The position numbers were made by a program, and so were the translations under genes. The notes under the pieces are model-generated. The model was given only the letters and a program-made list of their open reading frames with translations. It was not told the origin of the DNA and ran no database searches. From positions 372,001 through 436,000 of the forward strand of contig CAVVAH010000008.1 in NCBI GenBank assembly GCA_963746175.1: DNA of 64,000 nucleotides. The letters run 5' to 3'. Positions within the stretch are counted from its first letter, which is position 1. Each line of letters starts with the position of its first letter. This stretch comes from CAVVAH01 sp963746175 (GTDB lineage: Bacteria; Actinomycetota; Actinomycetes; JACCUZ01). Of the stretch, positions 17,378 to 25,285 are shown piece after piece.

Positions 17378-18871
17378 ATGGGGCAGGACCACTCGTCGGA
17401 GGCTGACGAGCCGGTCGCCGAGAGGGCCGGCCGGCTCCTGTACGCCGCCCAGGCACAGGCCGACCGGCTCCGGGAGCAGACCGAGCGCGAGGTCGCCGAG
17501 CGGCGCGCCGAGACGGACACGCTGCACGCCGAGGCCAGCCGGCTGCACGGCGAGATCGCCGCCAAGCACGAGCACGCCGCCCGGCTCGAGGAAGAGGCGG
17601 TCCGCCGTCGCGCGGACGCGCTGGAGGAGGCCGCCCGCCGGCTCGAGTCCGCGCTGACCGAGTCCGAGCGGCTGCGCGCCGAGACCGCCGAAGAGGCCAA
17701 GCAGCTGCTCGCCGACGCCGCCGACCAGGCCGCGCTGGTGGTCTCCTCGGCGTCCGGCACCGCCGACGAGCTGGTCGCGCGGGCCCAGACCGAGGCCGGC
17801 ACCCTGCGCGACGTCGCCGCCGCCGACGCCGAGTCGACCCGGGCGCAGGCCCAGGCGCACCGGGACAAGGCCCACCAGGACGCCGAGGCGATCGTGACCG
17901 AGGCCCGCGAGGAGGCCGCCCGCCGGCGTCGCGAGGTCGAGGACGAGGCGGTCCGCCGGGCCGGGGAGGTGCAGGCCGAGGTCGACGCGATGGTCGCGGC
18001 GGCCCGCCAGGAGGCCGACGCGGTCCTGGCCGCGGCCCAGGAGCACGCGAGGCAGACCCGCGAGGGCGTCGACGCCGACACCGAGCGGGTCCGCGGTGAG
18101 CACGCCGCACTGCTCAGCGCGGGCACCGAGGAGGCCGAACGGCACCGCACCGCGGCGCGCGAGGAGGCCGACGCACTGCTCGCCGAGGCCAACGAGCAGA
18201 CCGCCTGGGCCAAGCGGACCGTCGACGAGGTCCTCGCCGCGGCGGCCACCGACGGCGACCGGATCCGCTCCGAGGCGCACGCCGAGGGTGCACGGGCGGT
18301 GGCCGAGCTCCGGGCCCAGGCCGAGGAGCTGCTGGCCCGCACGCAGGAGTCGACCGAGCAGCGCCTCGAGGAGGCCCGGGCCCGGGCGGCCACGCTCGAG
18401 GCCGAGGCCGAGCAGGTGCTCGCCGCGGCGCACGCCGAGGCCGAGCGGCGGCTCGCCGACGCCAGCCACCGGGCGACGCGCTCGGTCGAGGAGGCGGCCG
18501 GCAGGGTCGAGGAGATCGAGTCCCGGGCGTCTCGCCGCGAGGCCGAGGCGGAGGCCAACGCGAGGTCCCTGCGCGAGCGGGTGGCCGAGCAGACCGCGGC
18601 GGCCCAGCGCGAGGCCGAGGAGGCCCGCCGTACGGCCCGGGCCGAGGCCGTCCACATCGTGGGCGCCGCCCGGATCGAGGCCGACGAGGTCCGCACCCAG
18701 GGCCAGCAGATGCTCGACGACGCCCGCGCCGAGGTGGCCGCGCTCACGACCCGCCGCGACGAGATCGCCGGTGAGCTGGGCCGCTTGTCCGGGGTCATCG
18801 ACGCTCTGTCCGTCCCTGGCGCACCCGCCCGGGACGCCCGCGACCCGGCCGACGCGGACGTGGCACGATGA
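17378..18871 (+). CDS. long coiled-coil protein (FilP/Scy-like)
   Basis: 497 residues, almost entirely Ala/Glu/Arg-rich heptad and 11-residue (hendecad-like) repeats, for example ARQEADAVLAAAQEHARQTR and EAEQVLAAAHAEAERRLADA. No transmembrane or catalytic motif. This composition is that of actinobacterial filament-forming coiled-coil proteins near the polar-growth machinery. It precedes, by 46 bases, a DivIVA-domain coiled-coil gene, so the two probably act together at the cell pole or as cytoskeletal scaffolds. A structural role is inferred from composition and neighbour only. Confidence 0.75.
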   Translation: MGQDHSSEADEPVAERAGRLLYAAQAQADRLREQTEREVAERRAETDTLHAEASRLHGEIAAKHEHAARLEEEAVRRRADALEEAARRLESALTESERLRAETAEEAKQLLADAADQAALVVSSASGTADELVARAQTEAGTLRDVAAADAESTRAQAQAHRDKAHQDAEAIVTEAREEAARRRREVEDEAVRRAGEVQAEVDAMVAAARQEADAVLAAAQEHARQTREGVDADTERVRGEHAALLSAGTEEAERHRTAAREEADALLAEANEQTAWAKRTVDEVLAAAATDGDRIRSEAHAEGARAVAELRAQAEELLARTQESTEQRLEEARARAATLEAEAEQVLAAAHAEAERRLADASHRATRSVEEAAGRVEEIESRASRREAEAEANARSLRERVAEQTAAAQREAEEARRTARAEAVHIVGAARIEADEVRTQGQQMLDDARAEVAALTTRRDEIAGELGRLSGVIDALSVPGAPARDARDPADADVAR

Positions 18872-18917
18872 CCGGAATCCCCGCTCCGTACGTGATGTAG
18901 ACGACAGGAACTGACCC

Positions 18918-20015
18918 ATGACCAACACCCCCGCCCAGTCCTTCGAGGTCGTCCGCCGGGGCTACGAGCCCTCCCAGGTCGACCGGCACGTCCAGGCGCT
19001 CCAGCGCGAGCTGGAGAACCACAAGCGACGCGCCGACGAGGCGGAACGGCAGGCGGCGAGCCTGCAGGCCGAGGAGCCGGCCGAGAAGGGCTCGCCGTTC
19101 GCCGGCCTCGGTGCCCGGATCGAGCAGATCCTCGGCCTCGCCGAGGAGGAGGCGCACGGCCTGCGCGGTGCCGCGAACGAGGAGGCCGCCCAGCACCGCA
19201 CGCTGGCCGAGCAGGACGCCGACAAGATCCGCAAGGAGGCCGACCGCTACGCGCAGGAGCGCCGGGCCGACGCCGAGACCGAGGCCCAGCGGGTCCTGCA
19301 GGACGCCAAGAAGCAGGCTGACACGCTGCGCGACGACTCCGAGCGCGATGCCAAGGCCCGCCGCGAGGAGGCCGAGGCGCTGTTCGAGAACAACCGCGCC
19401 AAGGCCGCCCAGGCCGCGGCCGACTTCGAGACCACCCTGGCGCACCGCCGCGAGCAGTCCGAGCGCGACTTCACCGAGCAGATGAAGGCCAACGAGCAGC
19501 AGCTCGGGGTCGTGAGCCAGCGCTCGGAGCAGCTCCGGCTCGAAGCCGAGAAGCTGCGCGCCGACGCCGACCGCAAGTCGCAGCGCACCATCGACGAGGC
19601 CAGCCGCCGGGCCGACGACATCGTCGCCGAGGCCAAGGCGACCGCCGAGCGGATCCGCACCGAGTCCGAGCGCGAGCTCAGCGCTGCCACCCAGCGCCGC
19701 GACAGCATCAACTCCCAGCTCACCAACGTCCGGCAGATGCTGGCCACCCTGACCGGCGCGTCACTGCCCGACCCGCTCGGCGACCCGGCGGAGCCGGCGG
19801 ACGGGACGGCGAAGGCCGACGCCGCTGGGGTCCCGGCCGGCGGCGCGACCAAGGCTTCCGAGTCGGAGACGTCCGACACGACGGCTGCGACCGAGCCGGC
19901 GGGGTCGCCCGACGAGGCCGCCACGGAGGAACAGCCGGCGGCCGGCGCAGCGAAGGCGACCGCCGAGCCGACGCAGACGATCACGCCGGAGAAGTCCTCC
20001 GCCGCGAAGCGCTAA
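18918..20015 (+). CDS. DivIVA-domain coiled-coil protein
   Basis: 365 residues. The N-terminus matches the DivIVA membrane-curvature domain (FEVVRRGYEPSQVDRHVQAL). It is followed by about 200 residues of coiled coil (EADRYAQERRADAETEAQRV, SEQLRLEAEKLRADADRKSQ) and an Ala/Thr/Glu/Pro-rich unstructured tail. Such proteins are often catalogued as cellulose-binding or FilP-like, and they organise polar growth or the cytoskeleton in actinobacteria. It is downstream of another coiled-coil gene and six bases upstream of an AI-2E-family permease gene, so the three probably share a transcript. Confidence 0.82.
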   Translation: MTNTPAQSFEVVRRGYEPSQVDRHVQALQRELENHKRRADEAERQAASLQAEEPAEKGSPFAGLGARIEQILGLAEEEAHGLRGAANEEAAQHRTLAEQDADKIRKEADRYAQERRADAETEAQRVLQDAKKQADTLRDDSERDAKARREEAEALFENNRAKAAQAAADFETTLAHRREQSERDFTEQMKANEQQLGVVSQRSEQLRLEAEKLRADADRKSQRTIDEASRRADDIVAEAKATAERIRTESERELSAATQRRDSINSQLTNVRQMLATLTGASLPDPLGDPAEPADGTAKADAAGVPAGGATKASESETSDTTAATEPAGSPDEAATEEQPAAGAAKATAEPTQTITPEKSSAAKR

Positions 20016-20021
20016 GCCTCG

Positions 20022-21344
20022 GTGGGAGGCGTCGAGGACCTCGACGGACAGGACGGCGTCGAGGGATCCCGGCGGCGTTCGGGACCGGGCGGGTCACCGT
20101 CCGGTCCCGCTGACGGGACGGCGGTCGAGGTCGCCCTCGACGAGGCCGAGCTGGCCCGGGACGAGGCAGCGGCGGCCAGGGACGAGGCCGAGGACGCCCG
20201 CGACGAGGCGGTCGTCGCGGACCAGGACGCCCGGGCGTCCGCCGCGTCCGCCCGCGAGAGCGAGCTCGAGGCCCGCTCCGACAGCGAGGACCCGGCGTTC
20301 GGGCGGCTCGGGCGGCCGATCCGCCGCGACTCGCCGTTCATGCTCGGCTTCCTCGGCGCCCTCGGCGTCTTCGTCGCGTACTTCCTCGTCCAGGCGGTCG
20401 TCAACGCCCGCAGCGTCATCGTCCTCATCGTCGTCGCGTTGTTCCTCGCCATCGGGCTGAGCCCGGTCACCGAGTGGCTGGTGGCTCGCGGCATGCGCCG
20501 GGGCTTCGCGATCCTCATCGTGTTCGTCGCCGTGATCGGTGCCTTCGTCGGCTTCGGGTTCGCGGTGCTTCCGCCGGTCATCGAGCAGACCAACGCGTTC
20601 GTCAAGGAGCTGCCGGAACTGCTGTCCGACCTGCGCAAGAACCCGACCATCCGGCAGCTCGACGACGACTACGGCGTGATCGAGCGGGCGCAGGCCTACG
20701 TCGAGAAGGGCGACCTCGGCACCCGGCTGTTCGGCGGGATCGTCGGCGTCGGCCGGATCGTCCTGAACGCGGTGTTCAGCGCGTTCTCGCTGCTCATCAT
20801 GACGCTGTACTTCCTCGCCGCGCTGCCGAGCATGAAGCGCCAGGCCTACCGGCTGGTCCCGGCGACCCGGCGCGAGCGGGTCACGCTGCTGAGCGACGAG
20901 GTGATCAACCGGATCGGCGGCTTCATCAGCGGCGCGCTCACCGTCGCCTTCATCGCCGGCGCGACGTCGTACGTCTTCCTGCTGATCCTGGGGCTGCCGT
21001 ACGCCCTGGCACTCGCCGTCTTCGTCGCGCTGTTCGACCTCATCCCGCTGGTCGGCGCGACGATCGCCGCGGTCGTGGTGTCGCTGCTGGGCTTCACCCA
21101 GTCGGCGACCGTCGGCATCGTCTGCGTGGTGTTCTACGTCGCCTACCAGCAGTTCGAGAACTACGTCGTCTACCCGCGCGTGATGCGCCGCGCGGTCGAC
21201 GTCCCGGCGCCGGTGACCGTGGTGGCGGTCCTGCTCGGCGGTGCCCTGCTGGGCGTCGTCGGCGCTCTGCTCGCGATCCCGATCGCCGCGGCGGTGCTGC
21301 TGGTCATCCGTCAGGTCGCCATCCCCCGGATGGACCGTACCTAG
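20022..21344 (+). CDS. AI-2E-family membrane transporter
   Basis: 440-residue polytopic protein of the AI-2E/TqsA permease family. An acidic, Ala-rich, charged N-terminal extension of about 100 residues (DEAELARDEAAAARDEAEDA) precedes about seven to eight membrane segments, with the family blocks IVLIVVALFLAIGLSPVTEW, FDLIPLVGATIAAVVVSLLG, and a C-terminal QFENYVVYPRVMRRAVDVPA. Family members move diverse small molecules or ions, and the substrate cannot be read from sequence. The GTG start lies six bases after the DivIVA-type gene and the extension may form a coiled coil. Confidence 0.88.
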   Translation: MGGVEDLDGQDGVEGSRRRSGPGGSPSGPADGTAVEVALDEAELARDEAAAARDEAEDARDEAVVADQDARASAASARESELEARSDSEDPAFGRLGRPIRRDSPFMLGFLGALGVFVAYFLVQAVVNARSVIVLIVVALFLAIGLSPVTEWLVARGMRRGFAILIVFVAVIGAFVGFGFAVLPPVIEQTNAFVKELPELLSDLRKNPTIRQLDDDYGVIERAQAYVEKGDLGTRLFGGIVGVGRIVLNAVFSAFSLLIMTLYFLAALPSMKRQAYRLVPATRRERVTLLSDEVINRIGGFISGALTVAFIAGATSYVFLLILGLPYALALAVFVALFDLIPLVGATIAAVVVSLLGFTQSATVGIVCVVFYVAYQQFENYVVYPRVMRRAVDVPAPVTVVAVLLGGALLGVVGALLAIPIAAAVLLVIRQVAIPRMDRT

Positions 21345-21456
21345 GGTCACCTCTGCATCCGTGGATCGTGCGTGGGGTCGGCACACATGCGCGGGCAACC
21401 GTGACCGATCGCGCGGGCGTCCTTCCGCGACGCCGCCTGATAGCCCGACGTGACGA

Positions 21457-21933
21457 TCAGCCGAAGGTGAGGCCGTGCCTCTCCATGATGGGCAGGGTCG
21501 CATCCATGTCGCCATCGCATCCGTACGGCTCGATGACGGGGCCGAGGTCCAGGTCGGGCGGGGCCGTGTCGATGAGCCGAAAGGCCTCCTCGAGCCCTCC
21601 AGGACTGATGATCTCGAGCACCCGCGCCGGCTGGTCAGTGGCGTTCCAGAAGGTGTGCCACTCGCCGCGAGGCTTGAACACGAGGTCGCCGACCGACGCC
21701 GACAGCTCCTCACCGGCGGCGTGGTACGAGACCTGGCCCGCGAGGATGAGGCTGAACTCGTCCTCCTTGGTGTGCCGGTGCATCGGCGCGGCGATCGAGT
21801 GCGGCGCCAGCAGGTGCTCGACCACAGCGAATCTGCCGCCCCAGTCCTTGGAGTCGATGAGAAAGCGGTCTCGACAACCGTCTACCGACCCGAGTACCTC
21901 ACCGTCGCCGGCCCTGATGATCCGTTGGCTCAT
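21457..21933 (-). CDS. cupin-domain protein
   Basis: 158-residue single-domain cupin. Motif 1 is HSIAAPMHRHTKEDEFSLIL (metal-type His-x-His and Glu) followed by LAGQVSYHAAG; motif 2 is DLVFKPRGEWHTFWN. Probable metal-binding enzyme or ligand-binding protein of unknown substrate. The ATG at 21933 begins at MSQRIIRAGDGE, just before the conserved part. An upstream in-frame start at 21969 would add 12 residues without a ribosome site. It is convergent to the AI-2E permease gene. Confidence 0.82.
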   Translation of the reverse strand: MSQRIIRAGDGEVLGSVDGCRDRFLIDSKDWGGRFAVVEHLLAPHSIAAPMHRHTKEDEFSLILAGQVSYHAAGEELSASVGDLVFKPRGEWHTFWNATDQPARVLEIISPGGLEEAFRLIDTAPPDLDLGPVIEPYGCDGDMDATLPIMERHGLTFG

Positions 21934-22020
21934 CCCGGCATTGTCTGCCGACCCGCACTCCGGCGCCATCTGCGCCGCGAACGCACATCGGCCGGTGCCG
22001 GTGCAGGGATGGTCGTGGGC

Positions 22021-22524
22021 TCAGAGCACGAGGTACTGGCGGCCGTCCAGCAGCTCACGGACGGCGTCCAGCTGGCCGGCATGGGTGGCTGTCTCGACCA
22101 GCACGTGCACCAGGACGGTGCGGAGGTCGGGGAAGTGCAGCCCTGACGACTCCCACCAGTCCTCCGGCTGCGCCGGCGCGTCGTCCAGCCTGCGGGCGGT
22201 GATGATCTCGTCGGAATGGTCGATCGCCGAGCGGTAGGCCTCCAGGACAGCCTCAGCTGGCTCGTCCGGGTCGACCCGCCAGTCGCCGTTCTCGCCCTCG
22301 GGCCAGAAGTCGAGGGGTGCACCGGCAACCACCACCTCGAACCAGTAGCGCTCGTCGGAGACCGTCAGGTGCCTGACGAGACCCAGGCACGACCAGCCGG
22401 ACGGCAGCACCGGGCGCCTTAGCTGGTCGTCGGTGAGGCCCTCCAGCTGACTGATCACGTGGTGCCGTTGGCCGGTGAGGCGGCCGAGAAGCAGAGCGTG
22501 TTCCGCGGACCCGTCGGCTGGCAC
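22021..22524 (-). CDS. DinB/DUF664-family protein
   Basis: 167-residue four-helix-bundle protein of the DinB-like superfamily. It has an early helix HHVISQLEGLTDDQLRRPVL, the metal-ligand position GLVRHLTVSDERYWF and the C-terminal TVLVHVLVETATHAGQLDAV. Three histidines in these helices fit the usual metal triad. Members include mycothiol-dependent transferases in actinobacteria, so a thiol-transfer role is possible but unproven. GTG start. Confidence 0.82.
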   Translation of the reverse strand: MPADGSAEHALLLGRLTGQRHHVISQLEGLTDDQLRRPVLPSGWSCLGLVRHLTVSDERYWFEVVVAGAPLDFWPEGENGDWRVDPDEPAEAVLEAYRSAIDHSDEIITARRLDDAPAQPEDWWESSGLHFPDLRTVLVHVLVETATHAGQLDAVRELLDGRQYLVL

Positions 22525-22672
22525 GGCGTCAGGCTAGCCGACGGCCACGTCCGCGAAGACGCTGCCGACAAGTCGCCGGGGCCGCGCAGCCAGTGAACTC
22601 GGAGCGAGACTTCCGGGTGTCGAAGGTGAACCAGACATTCCCCCGCCCCAGAACCGCTGGCAGGATGCCGGT

Positions 22673-23293
22673 GTGGACGGATCGGTCCTCGCCGGTGGCG
22701 TCCTGGTCGCCGGGCTGGTGATCTTCTTGGTGGGCGCCACCGCCTGGCGCCTGGACTACCAGCGCCCGTCGCAGGAGTCGTTGCCCGTCATCCACGCGGA
22801 CCGGCGTCGGTGGGCCTGGATCCACACCTGGATGATCGCGGGCCTGGTCGTCACTCCCGCCGGCCTCGCGGGGCTGGTCGTGACCCTCGACGAGGAGACC
22901 GCTGCGGTCCTCACGGCGATGGCGACCGCGGTCTACCTGTCCGGCGGAGTGTGCTGGATCGCCTCGTTGGCCTTCCGCCTCACCGTGGTGCCGTGGGCAG
23001 CTGCGCGGACGGTCACCGACGGGCACGTACCGGTCGGCTTCGACGCGTACGACCGGTGGGCGGGGAGGTTGTACACCGTGCACATGCTCACCGCCTACGT
23101 CGGCTCCGCCGTGCTCGGGATCGCCGTGCTGGCCTCGGACGCGCTGCCGCCGTGGCTCGGGTGGACCGGTGTCGTGTGGGGCCTGGCCTTCGCCGCAGGG
23201 CTGGTGGCGACTCGATTCGCCGGGCCGTTCAACCCGCCCTTCTGGGCGCACCTCTACACGGGAACTGTCGGTGTGACGCTTGTCCTCGGCTGA
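22673..23293 (+). CDS. integral membrane protein, unknown
   Basis: 206 residues with about six hydrophobic helices, for example SVLAGGVLVAGLVIFLVGA, WIHTWMIAGLVVTPAGLAGL, TAMATAVYLSGGVCWIASL and WTGVVWGLAFAAGLVATRF. A conserved-looking loop YDRWAGRLYTVHMLTAYVG contains a His in the membrane. No family recognised. GTG start, divergent from the DinB-like gene and convergent with an alpha/beta hydrolase gene. Confidence 0.7.
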   Translation: MDGSVLAGGVLVAGLVIFLVGATAWRLDYQRPSQESLPVIHADRRRWAWIHTWMIAGLVVTPAGLAGLVVTLDEETAAVLTAMATAVYLSGGVCWIASLAFRLTVVPWAAARTVTDGHVPVGFDAYDRWAGRLYTVHMLTAYVGSAVLGIAVLASDALPPWLGWTGVVWGLAFAAGLVATRFAGPFNPPFWAHLYTGTVGVTLVLG

Positions 23294-23316
23294 CGCCGCT
23301 GCGTGAGGAGACCCTG

Positions 23317-24102
23317 TCACTGCTCGACGAGGTCGGTGAGGAAGGCCCATACGGCGGCCGCGAACGGCTCGGGCGTCTCGACAGCGCTGAGGTGACCGGC
23401 GCCCGGAAGCACGACCAGGCGGCCGTGCGGCAGCGCCTCGACCATCGCGTCCGTGTCGGCCTCCGTGGAGAGAGCGTCCTCGTCGCCGCGCAGCACAAGT
23501 GCCGGGACGCCGGCAGCGCGCAGCGTCGTCAGTGAGTCCGGCCGGGCAGCCATCGCGCGCTGGGCCCACGCGGCTGCGGCGGGCGGCGTCGCCTCGACCA
23601 GGGCGCGGACCCGGCCGGAGACCATCGGGCGCTTCGAGGTCGTGGTGGGCCCGAGCAGGCTGGGCAGCACGTCCTCGACCAGGACGTCGCTGCTGTCGTC
23701 GGACCGCAGCCGAGCCGCGATCCGCTCGCGGTTGGCGGCCGCCTCCGGCGCGTCGGCGGTCGCTTTCGTGTCGGCGAGCACCAGCGCCGCGACCCGGCCG
23801 GCGTGCCGGCGCAGGAAGGCCATCGCGACATAGCCGCCCATCGAGAGCCCGCCGAGCACGACCCGGTCCAGCTCGAGCCCGTCGAGCATCGCGGCGACGT
23901 CGTCAGCCATCGCGTCGAGCGACGGCTCGTCGTCCCCCAGCGGTGACCCGCCGAACCCGCGCAGGTCAGGTGTGATGACGCGGCAGCGGTCGCCCAGTGC
24001 GTTGCGCTGCTCGAGCCACATCGCCGACGACAGGGGGAAGGCATGCATCAGGACGACGGGACGGCCGGCGCCGGCCTCCCGCACGTGCAGCGCGACGGTC
24101 AT
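23317..24102 (-). CDS. alpha/beta-fold hydrolase
   Basis: 261-residue alpha/beta hydrolase. The oxyanion segment is VLMHAFPLSSAMW, the nucleophile elbow is GGLSMGGY (Ser), the acid is in LVLRGDEDALS and the His is in PGAGHLSAVE, followed by a C-terminal helix. The order and spacing resemble 3-oxoadipate enol-lactonase-like and small esterase groups, but the substrate is not determined. Monocistronic by appearance. Confidence 0.88.
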   Translation of the reverse strand: MTVALHVREAGAGRPVVLMHAFPLSSAMWLEQRNALGDRCRVITPDLRGFGGSPLGDDEPSLDAMADDVAAMLDGLELDRVVLGGLSMGGYVAMAFLRRHAGRVAALVLADTKATADAPEAAANRERIAARLRSDDSSDVLVEDVLPSLLGPTTTSKRPMVSGRVRALVEATPPAAAAWAQRAMAARPDSLTTLRAAGVPALVLRGDEDALSTEADTDAMVEALPHGRLVVLPGAGHLSAVETPEPFAAAVWAFLTDLVEQ

Positions 24103-24225
24103 GCCGAGCGACGCTACCCGGGCGTCATGGTGGCGAGTTCCGCGGCCAGTAGACGGACCCGATCCGACGGCGACGCCGAGCGTGATCGCCGCGCCCGCGA
24201 CTCCGATCGCCGCGGCGGGTCGCGG

Positions 24226-25008
24226 CTACGGCCCGGCCGCGTGGCCCGTCGACATCCCCGGCGGCACCGTCGTCGGCAGCGGGTACGCCTCGGGCGCCAC
24301 CCGCTTCACGACCTCGTCGAGCACCCGGCGCACGGCCGGCTCCCCCACCCACAGGTGCTTCGCACCGTCGACCCCGATCACCTCGGCCTGCGGGACGCGC
24401 GCGAAGCGCTCACGCGCCTCGGGCGGCTGCAGGTAGTCGTCGTGCTCCGGCACCAGCGCGAGCACCGGCTTGCCGGACGCCGCCCACGCGTCCAGGTGCT
24501 CGTCGGTGCTGAACCGCAGCGGCGGCGACAGCAGGATCGCCCCCGTGATCGACGGGTCGAGCCCGTGCATCAGCGCGAGGTCGGTGCCGAACGACCAGCC
24601 GAGCAGCCACCGGTCCGGCAGCGGCGGGTCCTCGTGGAACTCGGCGTACTCGATGGCGGCGGCGACGTCGAAGCGCTCCCCCACCGCGTTGTCGAACGCG
24701 CCCTCGCTGGTGCCGGCCGGGGACGTGGTGCCCCGCGTGTTGAACCGCAGCACCGCGATCCCGGCCAGCGCCGGCAGCCGGTACGACGCCTTGCGCAGGA
24801 CGTGGCTGTCCATGAAGCCGCCGTGGGTGGGCAGCGGGTGCAGGCAGACCAGCGTCGCGACCGGAGGGCGGTCGGCAGGGAGGGCGAGCTCGCCGACCAG
24901 CCGCAGTCCGTCGGCGGTGTGCAGCTCGATCGGGCGCCGGTCGGCCGGCAGCACCGTCGCGGCGCGCAGCTCCTCGGCCCCGTACGTCGACAGGTGGTGC
25001 TCGGTCAT
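24226..25008 (-). CDS. alpha/beta hydrolase, dienelactone-hydrolase/peptidase-like
   Basis: 260-residue hydrolase with ATLVCLHPLPTHGGFMDSHV at the oxyanion region, the nucleophile motif LLGWSFGTDLAL (Ser), LVPEHDDYLQP (acid) and GAKHLWVGEP (His). The HPLPTHGG type is common to actinobacterial short-chain acyl hydrolases of unknown substrate. It starts ten bases after the small zinc-type protein gene and both lie downstream of the double 3-hydroxyacyl-CoA dehydrogenase, suggesting one transcript. Confidence 0.85.
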   Translation of the reverse strand: MTEHHLSTYGAEELRAATVLPADRRPIELHTADGLRLVGELALPADRPPVATLVCLHPLPTHGGFMDSHVLRKASYRLPALAGIAVLRFNTRGTTSPAGTSEGAFDNAVGERFDVAAAIEYAEFHEDPPLPDRWLLGWSFGTDLALMHGLDPSITGAILLSPPLRFSTDEHLDAWAASGKPVLALVPEHDDYLQPPEARERFARVPQAEVIGVDGAKHLWVGEPAVRRVLDEVVKRVAPEAYPLPTTVPPGMSTGHAAGP

Positions 25009-25017
25009 GCCGCCCCT

Positions 25018-25275
25018 TCAGTGCCGCGGTGCGTTGCGGGACCGCTCGGTGCGCGGAGCGCGTCGGTGCCGGGCCCGCCAGCACGCGGTGTGCCAGTGCC
25101 GGCGCTCGCCGAGACCGGCGTCCTCGTCCCGGTCGCCCTCCGCTCCCCACGCCGCCGGCCAGGCGACCACGTGCGGGGTCGCCGGGCGGATCTCGTGGTC
25201 GCAGCCGGGGCACCGGTAGGCCCGGGTGGCAGCGGAGCCGGTGACCTGCCGGACCACCCAGTCGTCGTCGGTCAC
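25018..25275 (-). CDS. small zinc-ribbon-like protein
   Basis: 85-residue basic protein with a potential metal site: CPGCDHEI near residue 22 and WHTACW near residue 61. The tail is rich in Arg and His. Its beginning (WVVRQVTGSAATRAYRCPGC) resembles a conserved actinobacterial protein sometimes listed as ATP/GTP-binding, though no nucleotide motif is present. It sits between the dehydrogenase (10 bases) and hydrolase (9 bases) genes in the same direction. Confidence 0.72.
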   Translation of the reverse strand: MTDDDWVVRQVTGSAATRAYRCPGCDHEIRPATPHVVAWPAAWGAEGDRDEDAGLGERRHWHTACWRARHRRAPRTERSRNAPRH

Positions 25276-25285
25276 GTCGCTGCGC

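Noticed and set aside
15649..18798. A minus-strand frame of about 1049 codons rich in Ala and Ser
   Set aside because: It mirrors the Ala/Glu-rich coiled-coil gene and ccr in reverse. Low-complexity GC-rich coding commonly leaves long open antisense frames.
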